Part shown: positions 17,140 to 24,919 of the stretch, piece after piece
How the letters are laid out: each line of letters starts with the position of its first letter
Numbering within the stretch: position 1 is the first letter of the stretch
DNA from: Bordetella petrii
GTDB taxonomy: Bacteria > Pseudomonadota > Gammaproteobacteria > Burkholderiales > Burkholderiaceae_B
Length of the DNA: 64,000 nucleotides
NCBI RefSeq assembly: GCF_017356245.1
Contig: NZ_JAFMZZ010000001.1
Coordinates: 1,569,698 to 1,633,697, forward strand
Direction of reading: 5' to 3'
Notes under the pieces: model-generated
Told to the model about the DNA's origin: nothing
Databases searched by the model: none
The model's input: the letters and a program-made list of their open reading frames with translations, nothing else
Position numbers and translations under genes: made by a program

Positions 17140-18401
17140 TGGACTTCAGTCAATACAAAACCCCGCTCCCGATTTGCCCCGATAATGCGCTGCCCGGCCT
17201 GCTCGGTCAGCTCGTGTCGGAGCGCAGTATGGGCTCCAGCCACGAACGTGCATTGGCAACCGGCATGCTGAACGCGGTGGTATCCCACGCCGCTGCGGTG
17301 CACGCGCGCCATCGCACCATCGATGGCGACATTGCCCCAGGCACAACGTTCTCGATCGTCGATAGCCCGACTGGTAGTGGCAGTTCAAAACACCTGCGCG
17401 CGTTGTTGCTGCCGTTCAACCAGACCGATGACCCATGGCTGACCGACGATATCACCGTGCAGACCTTCCCCAAGTTGTTGGAGAAATCGCCGATGCTGGG
17501 CCAAATCTGTGATGAGGGCGACCAGGCTCTCGTCGGAATGAACAGCAGAGTTATCGGTGCCTATTGCAAGGCGTGGACGGGTGACCCTCTGCGCGTTGAC
17601 CGCGTGTCCACGGGCAAAGCCGTGGCAAGGCAGGTCATGTTCACGCTGTTGCTGCTTACCCATCCGGAAACTCTCCAAGACTTCCGCTCGGGCCATGCCA
17701 AAAATATGCGCGCCAGCGGTTTTGAGCCGCGTGTCCTCTATACCGTGGTTGATATCCCGCCGATGGACCACTTCCCGGCGCCACCGTTGGAAATCGCCTA
17801 CGCGAAATACCAGGCACGCATTAAGGACATGCTGGAAACCTCAGTGCAGTTCGTCAATCAGGATGTGGAAAACGCTCCGGTGCAGAGCTTCTCACCCGCA
17901 GCCACGCGCGTTCTTCATGGTGTCCGCATGCGCTGCATGCAGGCCAGCCAACCCGGAGGGCCGCTGGCGCCGTCCCGTGATTACGTCGCCAAGATCGTCG
18001 CCAACATACAGCGCCTGGCCTCCAGTTGGCACGCCTTCAATGGTTGCGTAGGTGACATATCTTCCGAGTATGTCGAGCGGGCCGATTATCTGTGCGCCTA
18101 TCACTTGGACGTCTACCGAGCGATGACTTGGACGCCGCCGATTTTGCCCCAGGTGGAGCAGGATGCACAGGCACTGGAAGCCGCCTTGTGGTCGCGTGCC
18201 CATGCAACCGGCCAGTTTTGGATGCCCGAGCGTGAGGTCATCACTTACGCACCGAACATCCATCTGACCAAGGCGCGCGCCAAGTGCGCGTTGGAGCTGT
18301 TGTGCTGGTATCGCCGAGCGCAGTTGGTTGTTCGAAAAATTGGGCGCAGGGACGTGTGCTGCATCGAGCTGTTGCCTCGGCAGCCTTTCCCGCTCCGCTA
18401 A
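17139..18401 (+). CDS. DUF3987 (YfjI-like) protein with degenerate Walker A
   Basis: A 420-residue protein. The order of landmarks matches DUF3987: a nucleotide-binding-like strand-loop (TTFSIVDSPTGSGSSKHLRA, ~residues 69-88), an acidic ICDEGDQAL stretch in Walker B position, AYCKAWTGDPLRVDR, and LLLTHPETLQDF. DUF3987 proteins are helicase/ATPase-like factors of phage satellites and islands such as CP4-57. The usual loop is G-x-G-K-S; here the lysine is displaced (GSGSSK), so ATP binding may be lost. It overlaps the upstream stop codon. Confidence 0.8.
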   Translation: MDFSQYKTPLPICPDNALPGLLGQLVSERSMGSSHERALATGMLNAVVSHAAAVHARHRTIDGDIAPGTTFSIVDSPTGSGSSKHLRALLLPFNQTDDPWLTDDITVQTFPKLLEKSPMLGQICDEGDQALVGMNSRVIGAYCKAWTGDPLRVDRVSTGKAVARQVMFTLLLLTHPETLQDFRSGHAKNMRASGFEPRVLYTVVDIPPMDHFPAPPLEIAYAKYQARIKDMLETSVQFVNQDVENAPVQSFSPAATRVLHGVRMRCMQASQPGGPLAPSRDYVAKIVANIQRLASSWHAFNGCVGDISSEYVERADYLCAYHLDVYRAMTWTPPILPQVEQDAQALEAALWSRAHATGQFWMPEREVITYAPNIHLTKARAKCALELLCWYRRAQLVVRKIGRRDVCCIELLPRQPFPLR

Positions 18402-18465
18402 CCTACAAGAGCCCCACACCCTCGGCCCTGGAACGGCCGAGGCCCAGCACGGGGAAGAGAAGAAT

Positions 18466-19569
18466 ATGCCCAAAAAAACAACAACCCTTCATATTCCGGG
18501 CCAAGCCGAGTACACAGAACGCAGCGTTAATGCGCTTACCTTTGAAGATGGCACTGACGTGCGGCTCGGCCAGGAGTTGTCCCATCTCAATACCTTGGAC
18601 AAATTTGCGCGCCTGCTGATGCGCAAAGATTCCGAATCGCTCTTTGAAATCGTGACCAGTAAGCACGGGCACAAGGTCGCTAAAGCCAAGACCGGTTTGG
18701 CAGAATATTTCCCGCTACTGCCCGTCTGTGTCACGGTCTATCCTGCCGAACTGGAATACGCACCCCATATTGGAGCGGTGTTAGATGCTTACCATCGTTA
18801 CGGCATTGGTAGTCTGCCCCTAGGCCGCCCCTCCAAGCCGTGGGCTACTGGGCTAGACGAGGCCGATTGCCTCACCGCTTACGCCCGGGATGTGCGGGCA
18901 GAGATGATCAAGAACGATATTGCACGTCTGACTGCGAATTGGGATAGGAGGGGAACCAAGAACCATCTGCGCGTGCAACGCTATATGGCACGCCAACTTG
19001 AATGCACACCTGACCTGTCTGCTGTGTTCTTGGAGTTGACCCATCATCGTGATTCTGTAGAGACCGAGCGCATCATACGCTTGGCGAAAACGATGGACTG
19101 CTCCCTCCAGACTTCTCCGAGTCTAGACATCTACCGTGCGTTGCAAAACGACGCCGTTCAGTTCTTTCAGAAACTGCGCTGCGACGTCGATGTGACTGAT
19201 TACATGGTAGGTCACGTTTGGTCTTTGGAGCGTTCACTGTACGACATGCCACGGCTTAAGATGGCTCTACTTTTTGACGGCAGCGGGGTGCGTCAGAGCG
19301 ACCAGCTGAGCGAGTTGCTTGGCAGACTCTGGACCGACGTCGCGACTGTCCATCGTGGTGCGTACCGGGTTCTACGGCACATAGGTCCGGTCGGCCTGAA
19401 CTCGGCTACCTGCCCTTTTGGCACCGCCAGGAACGTCCGTCGCGGGGCCCTGATGAAGACATTGGGTCACATGGCCATGCATGAGCGCTACTGCCGCTTC
19501 AAGGCCGCCATGCCTGGCAAAAGCTTCGGCACTGGCCGTATGCCACCTGACCCGGGTTGGGTTACCTAA
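18466..19569 (+). CDS. Inovirus Gp2/YagK-YfjJ-like protein, catalytic histidines replaced
   Basis: A 367-residue protein from the ATG at 18466 (GGGGAAGAGAAG upstream). Residues ~240-300 match the inovirus Gp2 family layout: GHVWSLE, then LLFDGSGVRQSDQLSELLG, then LWTDV and HRGAYR. In the family an H-x-H motif sits just before the F-D-G; here that position reads PRLKMALLFDG, so both histidines are Arg/Lys. Family members are replication nickases of filamentous phages and island relatives. This copy may be an inactive derivative or a DNA-binding protein only. Confidence 0.65.
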   Translation: MPKKTTTLHIPGQAEYTERSVNALTFEDGTDVRLGQELSHLNTLDKFARLLMRKDSESLFEIVTSKHGHKVAKAKTGLAEYFPLLPVCVTVYPAELEYAPHIGAVLDAYHRYGIGSLPLGRPSKPWATGLDEADCLTAYARDVRAEMIKNDIARLTANWDRRGTKNHLRVQRYMARQLECTPDLSAVFLELTHHRDSVETERIIRLAKTMDCSLQTSPSLDIYRALQNDAVQFFQKLRCDVDVTDYMVGHVWSLERSLYDMPRLKMALLFDGSGVRQSDQLSELLGRLWTDVATVHRGAYRVLRHIGPVGLNSATCPFGTARNVRRGALMKTLGHMAMHERYCRFKAAMPGKSFGTGRMPPDPGWVT

Positions 19570-19841
19570 GCTGCCGCTGCATTGTCTCTCGAGAGGTGAG
19601 CATCGAGTTGCCAAGTGGTGCTGCCGAAATAGTTCCAATTGGCTCCTGGCGTGGGTTTCGGGGCAATTCTTGCAGTTCGATTGTTTGCTCGCTCCCCCTG
19701 TCTCAAGCGGGTCCCCTCCTGTCGGGGTTGGGCTAGGTGGGGTCCCTGATCGAGCCGCCACCGCAGCGTACAACGCGAAATTTTTCCATTCTTTGGATCG
19801 GGAATATTCACGGAAAGTTAACGTGGTCGATGCGGTATCAA

Positions 19842-20573
19842 TTATCTCTCTTCAGTACTTTTCGGCGCAGTCTGACGTGCTTCGACAAGCTGTTCCTTTT
19901 CCTCTTTTTTCATGCCGCGCACGCGCGCAGGGCCAAGGTGACGCTCTGGTTCACGCTCTACGCCTTGATCTTTCAGGGATCGGTGGTCAACGCGCGCGTC
20001 GTGACCAGCGGCGGCTAGTGCCGCGTTCTGCAATTCAGCACAAAGCCGGCGCGTTTCAATCAGCTCATCGCGCAGGGCGAGCTTGTTCCGGCCACCGCTG
20101 TCCTTTCTGCGACCACCACGCTCGGGATGCTTGGGGTTGTAGCGTTTGAAGGTCTTTTCTTCTGAACGTTCAATACCATCATCCGAACGATCGGACAGCA
20201 TGATGTGCACATGTGTATTCTTTATGGCCCCATCAATCGCAGCGTTCGGACCATGGATAGCGAATTGGAAAGGTTTGCTGCCCACCATTTGCTTGACTAC
20301 GTTGTTCACGAGCGCAGTTTGCTCGGAGCTTTTCAGTTCTCCTGGCAATGCAATTTCCAGTTCTCGATATGCGGAACCGTTGTTGCGTTCGTGCGTATCA
20401 CTTGCTGCCCAAAATTTTGCGGGATCGCCTGCTGCCCACTTGGGTAGATTGCCATGACTGGTCGCAACGAGGTCACCGCGCTGTGCATGACTGCCTTGAC
20501 GGGTGATGTATCGAGCATGCTCTTTCGCGGTGCCCTTTTTGCCACGCTTGATGGAAAAGTGGAATGATGCCAT
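19842..20573 (-). CDS. Minimal MobA/MobL family relaxase
   Basis: A 243-residue protein consisting of little more than the MobA/MobL domain. It begins MASFHFSIKRGKKGTAKEHARYI, has the REL..ALPGELK central segment and the metal-binding motif THVHIMLSDR, which holds the H-x-H-x-x-x-S signature. Relaxases nick oriT and lead the transferred strand. The usual primase or long C-terminal region of RSF1010 MobA is absent. The ~340 bases upstream contain inverted repeats and are AT-rich, a plausible oriT. The gene reads leftward, opposite to the integrase block. Confidence 0.85.
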   Translation of the reverse strand: MASFHFSIKRGKKGTAKEHARYITRQGSHAQRGDLVATSHGNLPKWAAGDPAKFWAASDTHERNNGSAYRELEIALPGELKSSEQTALVNNVVKQMVGSKPFQFAIHGPNAAIDGAIKNTHVHIMLSDRSDDGIERSEEKTFKRYNPKHPERGGRRKDSGGRNKLALRDELIETRRLCAELQNAALAAAGHDARVDHRSLKDQGVEREPERHLGPARVRGMKKEEKEQLVEARQTAPKSTEER

Positions 20574-20918
20574 TTTGATATATACGTACTATCTTGTTTT
20601 GAAAATAAAAAAGCCAGCGTTATTGGCTGGCCACCTATACTTGAAGTACCTGGTCTCAGATATTCAAGAGAAACGGGAAGTGCGCGTCTGATAATTCCCC
20701 TTTACTACGTCATGATCCAAGTATTCAATAAGAGATATCAACACTGGCACTACTCGCTCCTCATATATATCTAATGCTCATAGTAAAAAATTACCGTATA
20801 GAGGAGTTAAGGGCATGCAGCTAAGAATATCTCTGAGACGTTGACCTCAATAAAAAATAAGTAAGCAACACACCAGGGAGATCCCAATTAGAGATCTCCC
20901 TGTATGTTCCAGCGTGTG
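20574..20918. other. 345-base AT-rich intergenic stretch with inverted repeats, candidate oriT
   Basis: No gene is evident. Contents: a leftward terminator at 20602-20631 (stem GCCAGC/GCTGGC followed on the minus strand by TTTTTTATTTT), a short palindrome TACTTGAAGTA at 20638-20648, and a perfect 10-base inverted repeat CAGGGAGATC/GATCTCCCTG at 20874-20902, just after the stop of the DUF4087 gene. Location immediately upstream of the relaxase start makes part of this region the most likely transfer origin, but no nick-site consensus was identified. Confidence 0.45.
20602..20631 (-). terminator. Leftward Rho-independent terminator
   Basis: On the minus strand the stem GCCAGC-CAATAAC-GCTGGC is followed by TTTTTTATTTT. 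It would stop transcripts arriving from the leftward cargo genes before the relaxase gene. Confidence 0.75.
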
Positions 20919-21248
20919 CTACTTCAATGCCTCATCTGCTTTGCAGATCTTGTACTGCAAGACTTTTCCACCGTAGATCGTGGTGATACGGCGGGTTACG
21001 GAATCGGTGTCGACCACCAAGCATCCGCATGCCTCTTGTTTGTTGATGGGTGGCATATATTGTTCAAAGCCACTAGCAGCCTCGGTCATTGTCGCGATGG
21101 TCCAATTGCCATCCTTGTCGGTGAGTGACATGCCGGAGGGCATATCATTCTCAATCCACCCGCAGCGTGTTTCTTTGGCGAAAGCGCTTATAGGAACAAT
21201 AGTTAGCGCCGTGATGAGAGTGACAGCAAAAGGAACTTTTTGCAACAT
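20919..21248 (-). CDS. Secreted DUF4087 protein
   Basis: A 109-residue protein with a signal peptide (FAVTLITALTIVPISAFA, cleavage near residue 24). The mature part has the DUF4087 pattern: RCGWIENDMPSG, then LTDKDGNWTI, and CGCLVVDTDSVTRRIT near the end with paired cysteines. The function of the family is unknown. It is the last gene of a leftward cargo cluster and is followed by a 10-base inverted repeat. Confidence 0.75.
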   Translation of the reverse strand: MLQKVPFAVTLITALTIVPISAFAKETRCGWIENDMPSGMSLTDKDGNWTIATMTEAASGFEQYMPPINKQEACGCLVVDTDSVTRRITTIYGGKVLQYKICKADEALK

Positions 21249-21297
21249 GAGCCTCAGCTTGATTTAAACGATGTCTTGTTGCTGACGAGAGCCTTTG

Positions 21298-21672
21298 TTA
21301 ACGTCCAAACGTAAACACGTAACTTCCTTCACTGGTTTCTATCTCTGCTTCTCGGATAGAGCAAAGCCCTTCTTTTATGCTGATAAAAATCTCTACACTT
21401 TGTCCATATTGAAGTAAGGCGGGTAGCCCTTTGATAGATCCGTGCTGATCAACAACCGCATGGCAATTGCCTCGATTCACGATCAAATCTTCAACCTGCA
21501 GGTCGTTTGTCAGTGCGGTAATTCTTAGAGAAGGAATCGGAGTGTTGAAAATTGGATCGGGTCGATAAAGGCGCTCCACTTCAAAAGTGGGCTCGTCTGC
21601 ATGTGACGGGTTTGACAGGAAAAGCATACCGATTGCAACGGAACAATGGATAGCTTTGTTTTTGACGAACAT
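21298..21672 (-). CDS. Secreted hypothetical protein
   Basis: A 124-residue protein with a signal peptide (CSVAIGMLFLSNPSHA). The mature domain is strand-rich with two cysteines (NRGNCHAVVDQHG and KEGLCSIREAEI) that could form a disulphide, and ends in SEGSYVFTFGR. Not recognised. It is in the same orientation as the neighbouring DUF4087 gene, 49 bases upstream of it, and both look like periplasmic proteins. Confidence 0.65.
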   Translation of the reverse strand: MFVKNKAIHCSVAIGMLFLSNPSHADEPTFEVERLYRPDPIFNTPIPSLRITALTNDLQVEDLIVNRGNCHAVVDQHGSIKGLPALLQYGQSVEIFISIKEGLCSIREAEIETSEGSYVFTFGR

Positions 21673-21725
21673 ATAAATTCAATAAGAATGGTTGGAATCC
21701 GGTGTTTCTTTTCGCTTTCGACAGC

Positions 21726-22109
21726 TCAGCGCGAAACGCGCTCCACCATAGTTCTCTTCAAGCCATATTCAGACTCCACTAGCCGATTCATAGCTGTGAC
21801 GGCAGGAGTAATCATCAGATCACCAATGGTGCATTGCGAAGATGGTGGCAGCGGCCGATCGGTGCTCTCAGCCATGCAGCGGGTTACGGCATACGCAAGC
21901 GAACATCCCCGCCATTCAACGGCTTTTGCCTTTGTTGTCGTAGTTGTCGAGCACGAGATAGAGAATGAGGAATACCAAATATCTACTTTGTTATCTGTTT
22001 GCGTTCTGAGATTTGGAAGATCTTCGAGCAAATCAGGCGCTCTGAGAGAGCCATCTGTAATACCAATGCTCCGTGGCCTCAGCCATATGTTCGACAGAAA
22101 ACCGAACAT
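21726..22109 (-). CDS. Hypothetical protein downstream of the glycosyltransferase (start uncertain)
   Basis: A possible 127-residue protein from the ATG at 22109 (AGGA four bases before it), overlapping the end of the glycosyltransferase gene by 77 bases. The sequence is unrecognised: a poly-Thr stretch (SCSTTTTTKAKAV) and four cysteines. Support is the open frame, the shared orientation and the lack of another gene between 21672 and 22033. It could also be a chance frame. Confidence 0.4.
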   Translation of the reverse strand: MFGFLSNIWLRPRSIGITDGSLRAPDLLEDLPNLRTQTDNKVDIWYSSFSISCSTTTTTKAKAVEWRGCSLAYAVTRCMAESTDRPLPPSSQCTIGDLMITPAVTAMNRLVESEYGLKRTMVERVSR

Positions 22110-23154
22110 CGTTCCTGATCTTTGTGCGTGCTGCGTGTCCCATGCTCGTTCGCAAGCTCTGATTATCGACAAGCATGCGTAGCGCATCCGCTAGCAGACG
22201 GTTGTCGCCTAGCGGCACCAGAAAACCATTCGACCCATTTTCAACAATTTCGGACACGCCACCGACGTCCGTTCCGATTAGAGGCAACCCTAGTGCGCCC
22301 GCTTCGATATAAGAGGTCCCCAGTGCTTCATTCTGCGTTGCGAGAGCAAAAATATTGAACCCGGCCAGGACGTTCGCGATATCGTCACGCTGCCCCAATA
22401 AATGGATTCTGTCGTTGAGACCCTCTCTTCTCACCATCTCTTTGAGCTTGGTTAGTAAGGGTTCCCCGCGCCCGGCAATTACTAGATGAAGCTTGGGACG
22501 AGTTCGAAGCAGCGGAATTGTCGCGGCGATCAGGTCGGCATGGCCTTTCTTCTCTCGCATATGGCCGACCGAGCCAATAATGATGTCGTCATCAGACAAC
22601 CTGAGTTCCGTGCGCAGGGTTGAAGCTTGAACAGCATCCGGCAGGTTGATCGCTGTCATCACCGTGGCGACCTTGTCAGTGTGAACGCCTCGACTCACCA
22701 GCAGATCCCTGACATGTTCACTGATCGCTATGACCCGATGGGGCAGGCCTGTATAGGAAATGAGCGAGCCTGGCGGTATAGCCAAGTGGCGTGTACGGAC
22801 AATTAGCGGCGTCTTCGCAAAGCGGCCCGCCGTAGCCGCCGCCATCGTGTCTGTGCGGCTATGGGTGTTCAGAACGTCGATCTCTCCTGCTCTCAATATC
22901 CGTGCGATCTGTGTGGCAGCGGTGATGGAGTTCTTCAGTCCCGCCATCGGAATTACATGAACTCGAAATCCCTCCGACTCCATGCGCGAGATCAATGTGG
23001 CCCCAGACTGGCATACAAGCTCCAGGTGATGGCCTCGCTCTCGCATTGCCAGCATCTCCTTGAATACGCGGTGTTCCTGACCTCCAAAAGTCATTGCAGC
23101 CTCTGTGTGCAGGATACGCAGCGGCTTCCCACATTTAGTCATGGGTGTGTCCAC
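22033..23154 (-). CDS. Glycosyltransferase family 4 (GT-B fold)
   Basis: A 373-residue glycosyltransferase. The N-terminal acceptor domain starts LRILHTEAAMTFGGQEHRV, a usual GT4 glycine-rich loop. The donor domain has IGSVGHMREKKGHADLI, LVIAGRGEPL, LGQRDDIANVLAGFNIF and the E-x7-E motif in EALGTSYIEAGALGLPLIG, followed by GGVSEIVENGSNGFLV. It likely adds a sugar from a nucleotide donor to a lipid-linked or polysaccharide acceptor. It is the only clear carbohydrate gene in the island and its start overlaps the end of the upstream hypothetical gene by 20 bases. Confidence 0.9.
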   Translation of the reverse strand: MDTPMTKCGKPLRILHTEAAMTFGGQEHRVFKEMLAMRERGHHLELVCQSGATLISRMESEGFRVHVIPMAGLKNSITAATQIARILRAGEIDVLNTHSRTDTMAAATAGRFAKTPLIVRTRHLAIPPGSLISYTGLPHRVIAISEHVRDLLVSRGVHTDKVATVMTAINLPDAVQASTLRTELRLSDDDIIIGSVGHMREKKGHADLIAATIPLLRTRPKLHLVIAGRGEPLLTKLKEMVRREGLNDRIHLLGQRDDIANVLAGFNIFALATQNEALGTSYIEAGALGLPLIGTDVGGVSEIVENGSNGFLVPLGDNRLLADALRMLVDNQSLRTSMGHAARTKIRNDVRFSVEHMAEATEHWYYRWLSQSA

Positions 23155-23545
23155 CCTTGTGGTTTTCTAACCCAAGCTGGTCTGGATCGTTCCAACGTCG
23201 GCCCAGGAAGACTAGATATGCCTCTAGGTACTGGTTTTCTTCAGGGTTGAGAAGGCGAGCGCCATGGCCCGTGCAGTCCGCTTGACTTTCGGCTGCATGA
23301 ATCCGCCCATCCAGCCATATTCGGATGCTGCCTGATCTGGAAAGGTCAAACTTTGCATTTTTATTGGAGAGACGCTCCAGTGATTCTGGTGGCACAAGCG
23401 TCTTGACCAAGTAATTCTCGTCAGGCGTCGCGGGGGTAGCTATCTGGAGGCAGGAGGAATCCAGGGGATTGCTCACCTCGAGCAGGCACGGTGCTCTGCC
23501 TGTAGACGGGCAATAGAACAGTGCTTCAAGAGTCGGAAGGTTCAT
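23135..23545 (-). CDS. Hypothetical protein coupled to the glycosyltransferase
   Basis: A 136-residue soluble protein, not recognised. It opens MNLPTLEALFYCPSTGRAPC and ends with a His/Gly tail (LENHKGGHTHD). No membrane segment. The stop lies 20 bases inside the glycosyltransferase gene, so the two are translated together. A role in preparing or regulating the glycosyltransferase is only a guess. Confidence 0.6.
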   Translation of the reverse strand: MNLPTLEALFYCPSTGRAPCLLEVSNPLDSSCLQIATPATPDENYLVKTLVPPESLERLSNKNAKFDLSRSGSIRIWLDGRIHAAESQADCTGHGARLLNPEENQYLEAYLVFLGRRWNDPDQLGLENHKGGHTHD

Positions 23546-23770
23546 TCGAGATGGATGCCGTTATGGTGGTAGTAACCCGTTCGCCGTGGTCGTGCAGGTT
23601 GGAGCAGAGCCTGAGGGGCGGCGTGCTCGTTTGCGTGGCGGGGACTAGCGCTCGTCAGTGTTGTCAAAATTCAGCCCAAATTTACGACTTTTTAGGTTGA
23701 TACTCAACCTAAGAAGCCCTTCATCTGAATCGGTCGTCCCTCGACTATCTAGGTCGGTTCCGGAGGGCAT

Positions 23771-24124
23771 ATGGGCAAATCTGACGCGGATGGGCTGGCA
23801 GAGGTCGTGGGCAAGGCGATAGCGAAGCGCCGGGTTGCGTGCGAACTGACCCAAGAGCAAGTAGCGGAGCGGCTAGGGATAGGCGTGGAGGCGGTGTCTC
23901 GCATTGAGCGAGGTGTAGCGTTGCCGACCGTGGTGCGCCTGAGTGAGCTGGCCGAAATCTTTAAGTGCAATATTGCCGAGCTCGTCACCGAGACGAGTTC
24001 ACGGGCAGCGGATCAGGCCGTCCATTTGACTGGATTGTTGTCCAAACTGGGCAGCGCGGATCGGGCACTGGTGGTCGAGATCGTGGAAACATTGACAGCC
24101 AGGCTGGGAAAGTCGCGGGCCTAA
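23771..24124 (+). CDS. XRE family helix-turn-helix regulator
   Basis: A 117-residue protein with a strong ribosome site (GGAGGGCAT before ATG). Residues ~13-67 are a Cro/CI-type HTH (LTQEQVAERLGIGVEAVSRIERG). The C-terminal helix-rich part (DRALVVEIVETLTARL) may be a dimerisation helix. It is divergent from the leftward cargo cluster, with 225 bases between, and convergent with the recombination cassette. It probably controls one of these blocks. Confidence 0.88.
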   Translation: MGKSDADGLAEVVGKAIAKRRVACELTQEQVAERLGIGVEAVSRIERGVALPTVVRLSELAEIFKCNIAELVTETSSRAADQAVHLTGLLSKLGSADRALVVEIVETLTARLGKSRA

Positions 24125-24249
24125 CCTGACTGAAAGGCACGAGGCGTCTTTCAGGAAGACGTTGGACAGATGATTGCCGGGCCCGGCTTCGGTGACAGCC
24201 CGAATGACGGCTCAGTGCAGTTATCTTATTTTTGCTTTGAGTCGTATCT

Positions 24250-24543
24250 TCAGGCCGTTCTTGGCCTAGCAGTCGCAACTGCTTGTGGCGTCTCAGCATG
24301 TTTCTCAGGAAAGAATTCCTCTATCACTGTCGGCACGTCGTCCACAGATTTCCCAAACGCGCCATTGGCAAAGCCTAGGTGCATAGCGGCGCGGGTCTTG
24401 CCGGCCGTGGTCACCTTCAGGCCCGGCGTGGCGGCCAGGTCGCCGGCTAGCTTTCGGGCCGCGGCGAGGTCGATATCGTAGGCGCGGATCTCGGAGACGC
24501 CGAGCAGGTGATGAAATGCCAGCGCCTGGCGATGTACTTTAGC
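24250..24543 (-). pseudogene. Chimeric remnant: ornithine cyclodeaminase fragment joined to a duplicated tail of the RDF-like gene
   Basis: The minus-strand frame reads ALAFHHLLGVSEIRAYDIDL then KLAGDLAATPGLKV, a clear internal piece (~40 residues) of an ornithine cyclodeaminase Rossmann domain. It runs straight into HLGFANGAFGKSVDDV and IEEFFPEKHAET, which copies the tail of the gene at 24920-25825 (HLGFANGAFEESAEDV, VEEFFPDD). Neither half is a complete protein and no ribosome site is evident. The join looks like an illegitimate recombination product. Confidence 0.7.
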
Positions 24544-24856
24544 CTCCTCTGACGGCCACCTGGTCACTGTCTGCCAACAGAATAATCGTTTCCGAGCGGC
24601 TCGCCGCAGTAATGATCCAGATAGTCTTCCCCGTGGGAAGGCGATAACTCGACCAGACGCGCATTCCGAGAACCAAGGCGATCTCATTCTGCAAGGCATC
24701 CTGCTCGGTCACGTCTCCCCAGTCGCCATGCAAGTGCCGGTAGAGCAGTGGTACCCCCTCTTCCTTGGGTGAGTCGAGAGCATCTGATGCTGCTTGAGTA
24801 ATAAGGACCTTTCCCAGCGAAAGACGCGGAACGGCACTTTTCTTGAATAGGGACAT
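24539..24856 (-). CDS. Small plasmid/island-type conserved protein
   Basis: A 105-residue soluble protein. The string RLSLGKVLITQAASDAL, then HLHGDWGDVTEQDALQNE, then SSYRLPTGKTIWIITAA(S)RSETIIL is typical of a widespread small protein encoded on plasmids and integrative elements next to RDF/YqaJ cassettes; its function is unknown. ATG at 24856 is used; a TTG at 24868 would add four residues. It follows the RDF-like gene across a terminator hairpin. Confidence 0.8.
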   Translation of the reverse strand: MSLFKKSAVPRLSLGKVLITQAASDALDSPKEEGVPLLYRHLHGDWGDVTEQDALQNEIALVLGMRVWSSYRLPTGKTIWIITAASRSETIILLADSDQVAVRGG

Positions 24857-24870
24857 TTCAAATTCCAAAT

Positions 24871-24900
24871 AAAAAGGCCCAACGAAAATTGCGTTGAGCC
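24871..24900 (-). terminator. Leftward terminator after the RDF-like gene
   Basis: On the minus strand AGGCTCAACG and CGTTGGGCCT form a stem followed by TTTTTATTT. It lies between the RDF-like gene and the small conserved gene. Confidence 0.7.
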
Positions 24901-24919
24901 TGTATACGTGAACCGAACT

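Noticed and set aside
19566..19811. GTG-started 81-codon leftward frame between the Gp2-like gene and mobL
   Set aside because: No ribosome site, no recognisable sequence, and it overlaps the end of the Gp2-like gene; I treat 19570-19841 as intergenic.
20874..20902. Terminator after the DUF4087 gene
   Set aside because: The 10-base inverted repeat is perfect but lacks a T-tract on either strand, so I list it only as a repeat within the intergenic stretch.
21646..22182. 178-codon rightward frame opposite the gene downstream of the glycosyltransferase
   Set aside because: All neighbours read leftward and the rightward frame covers the glycosyltransferase end; no ribosome site.
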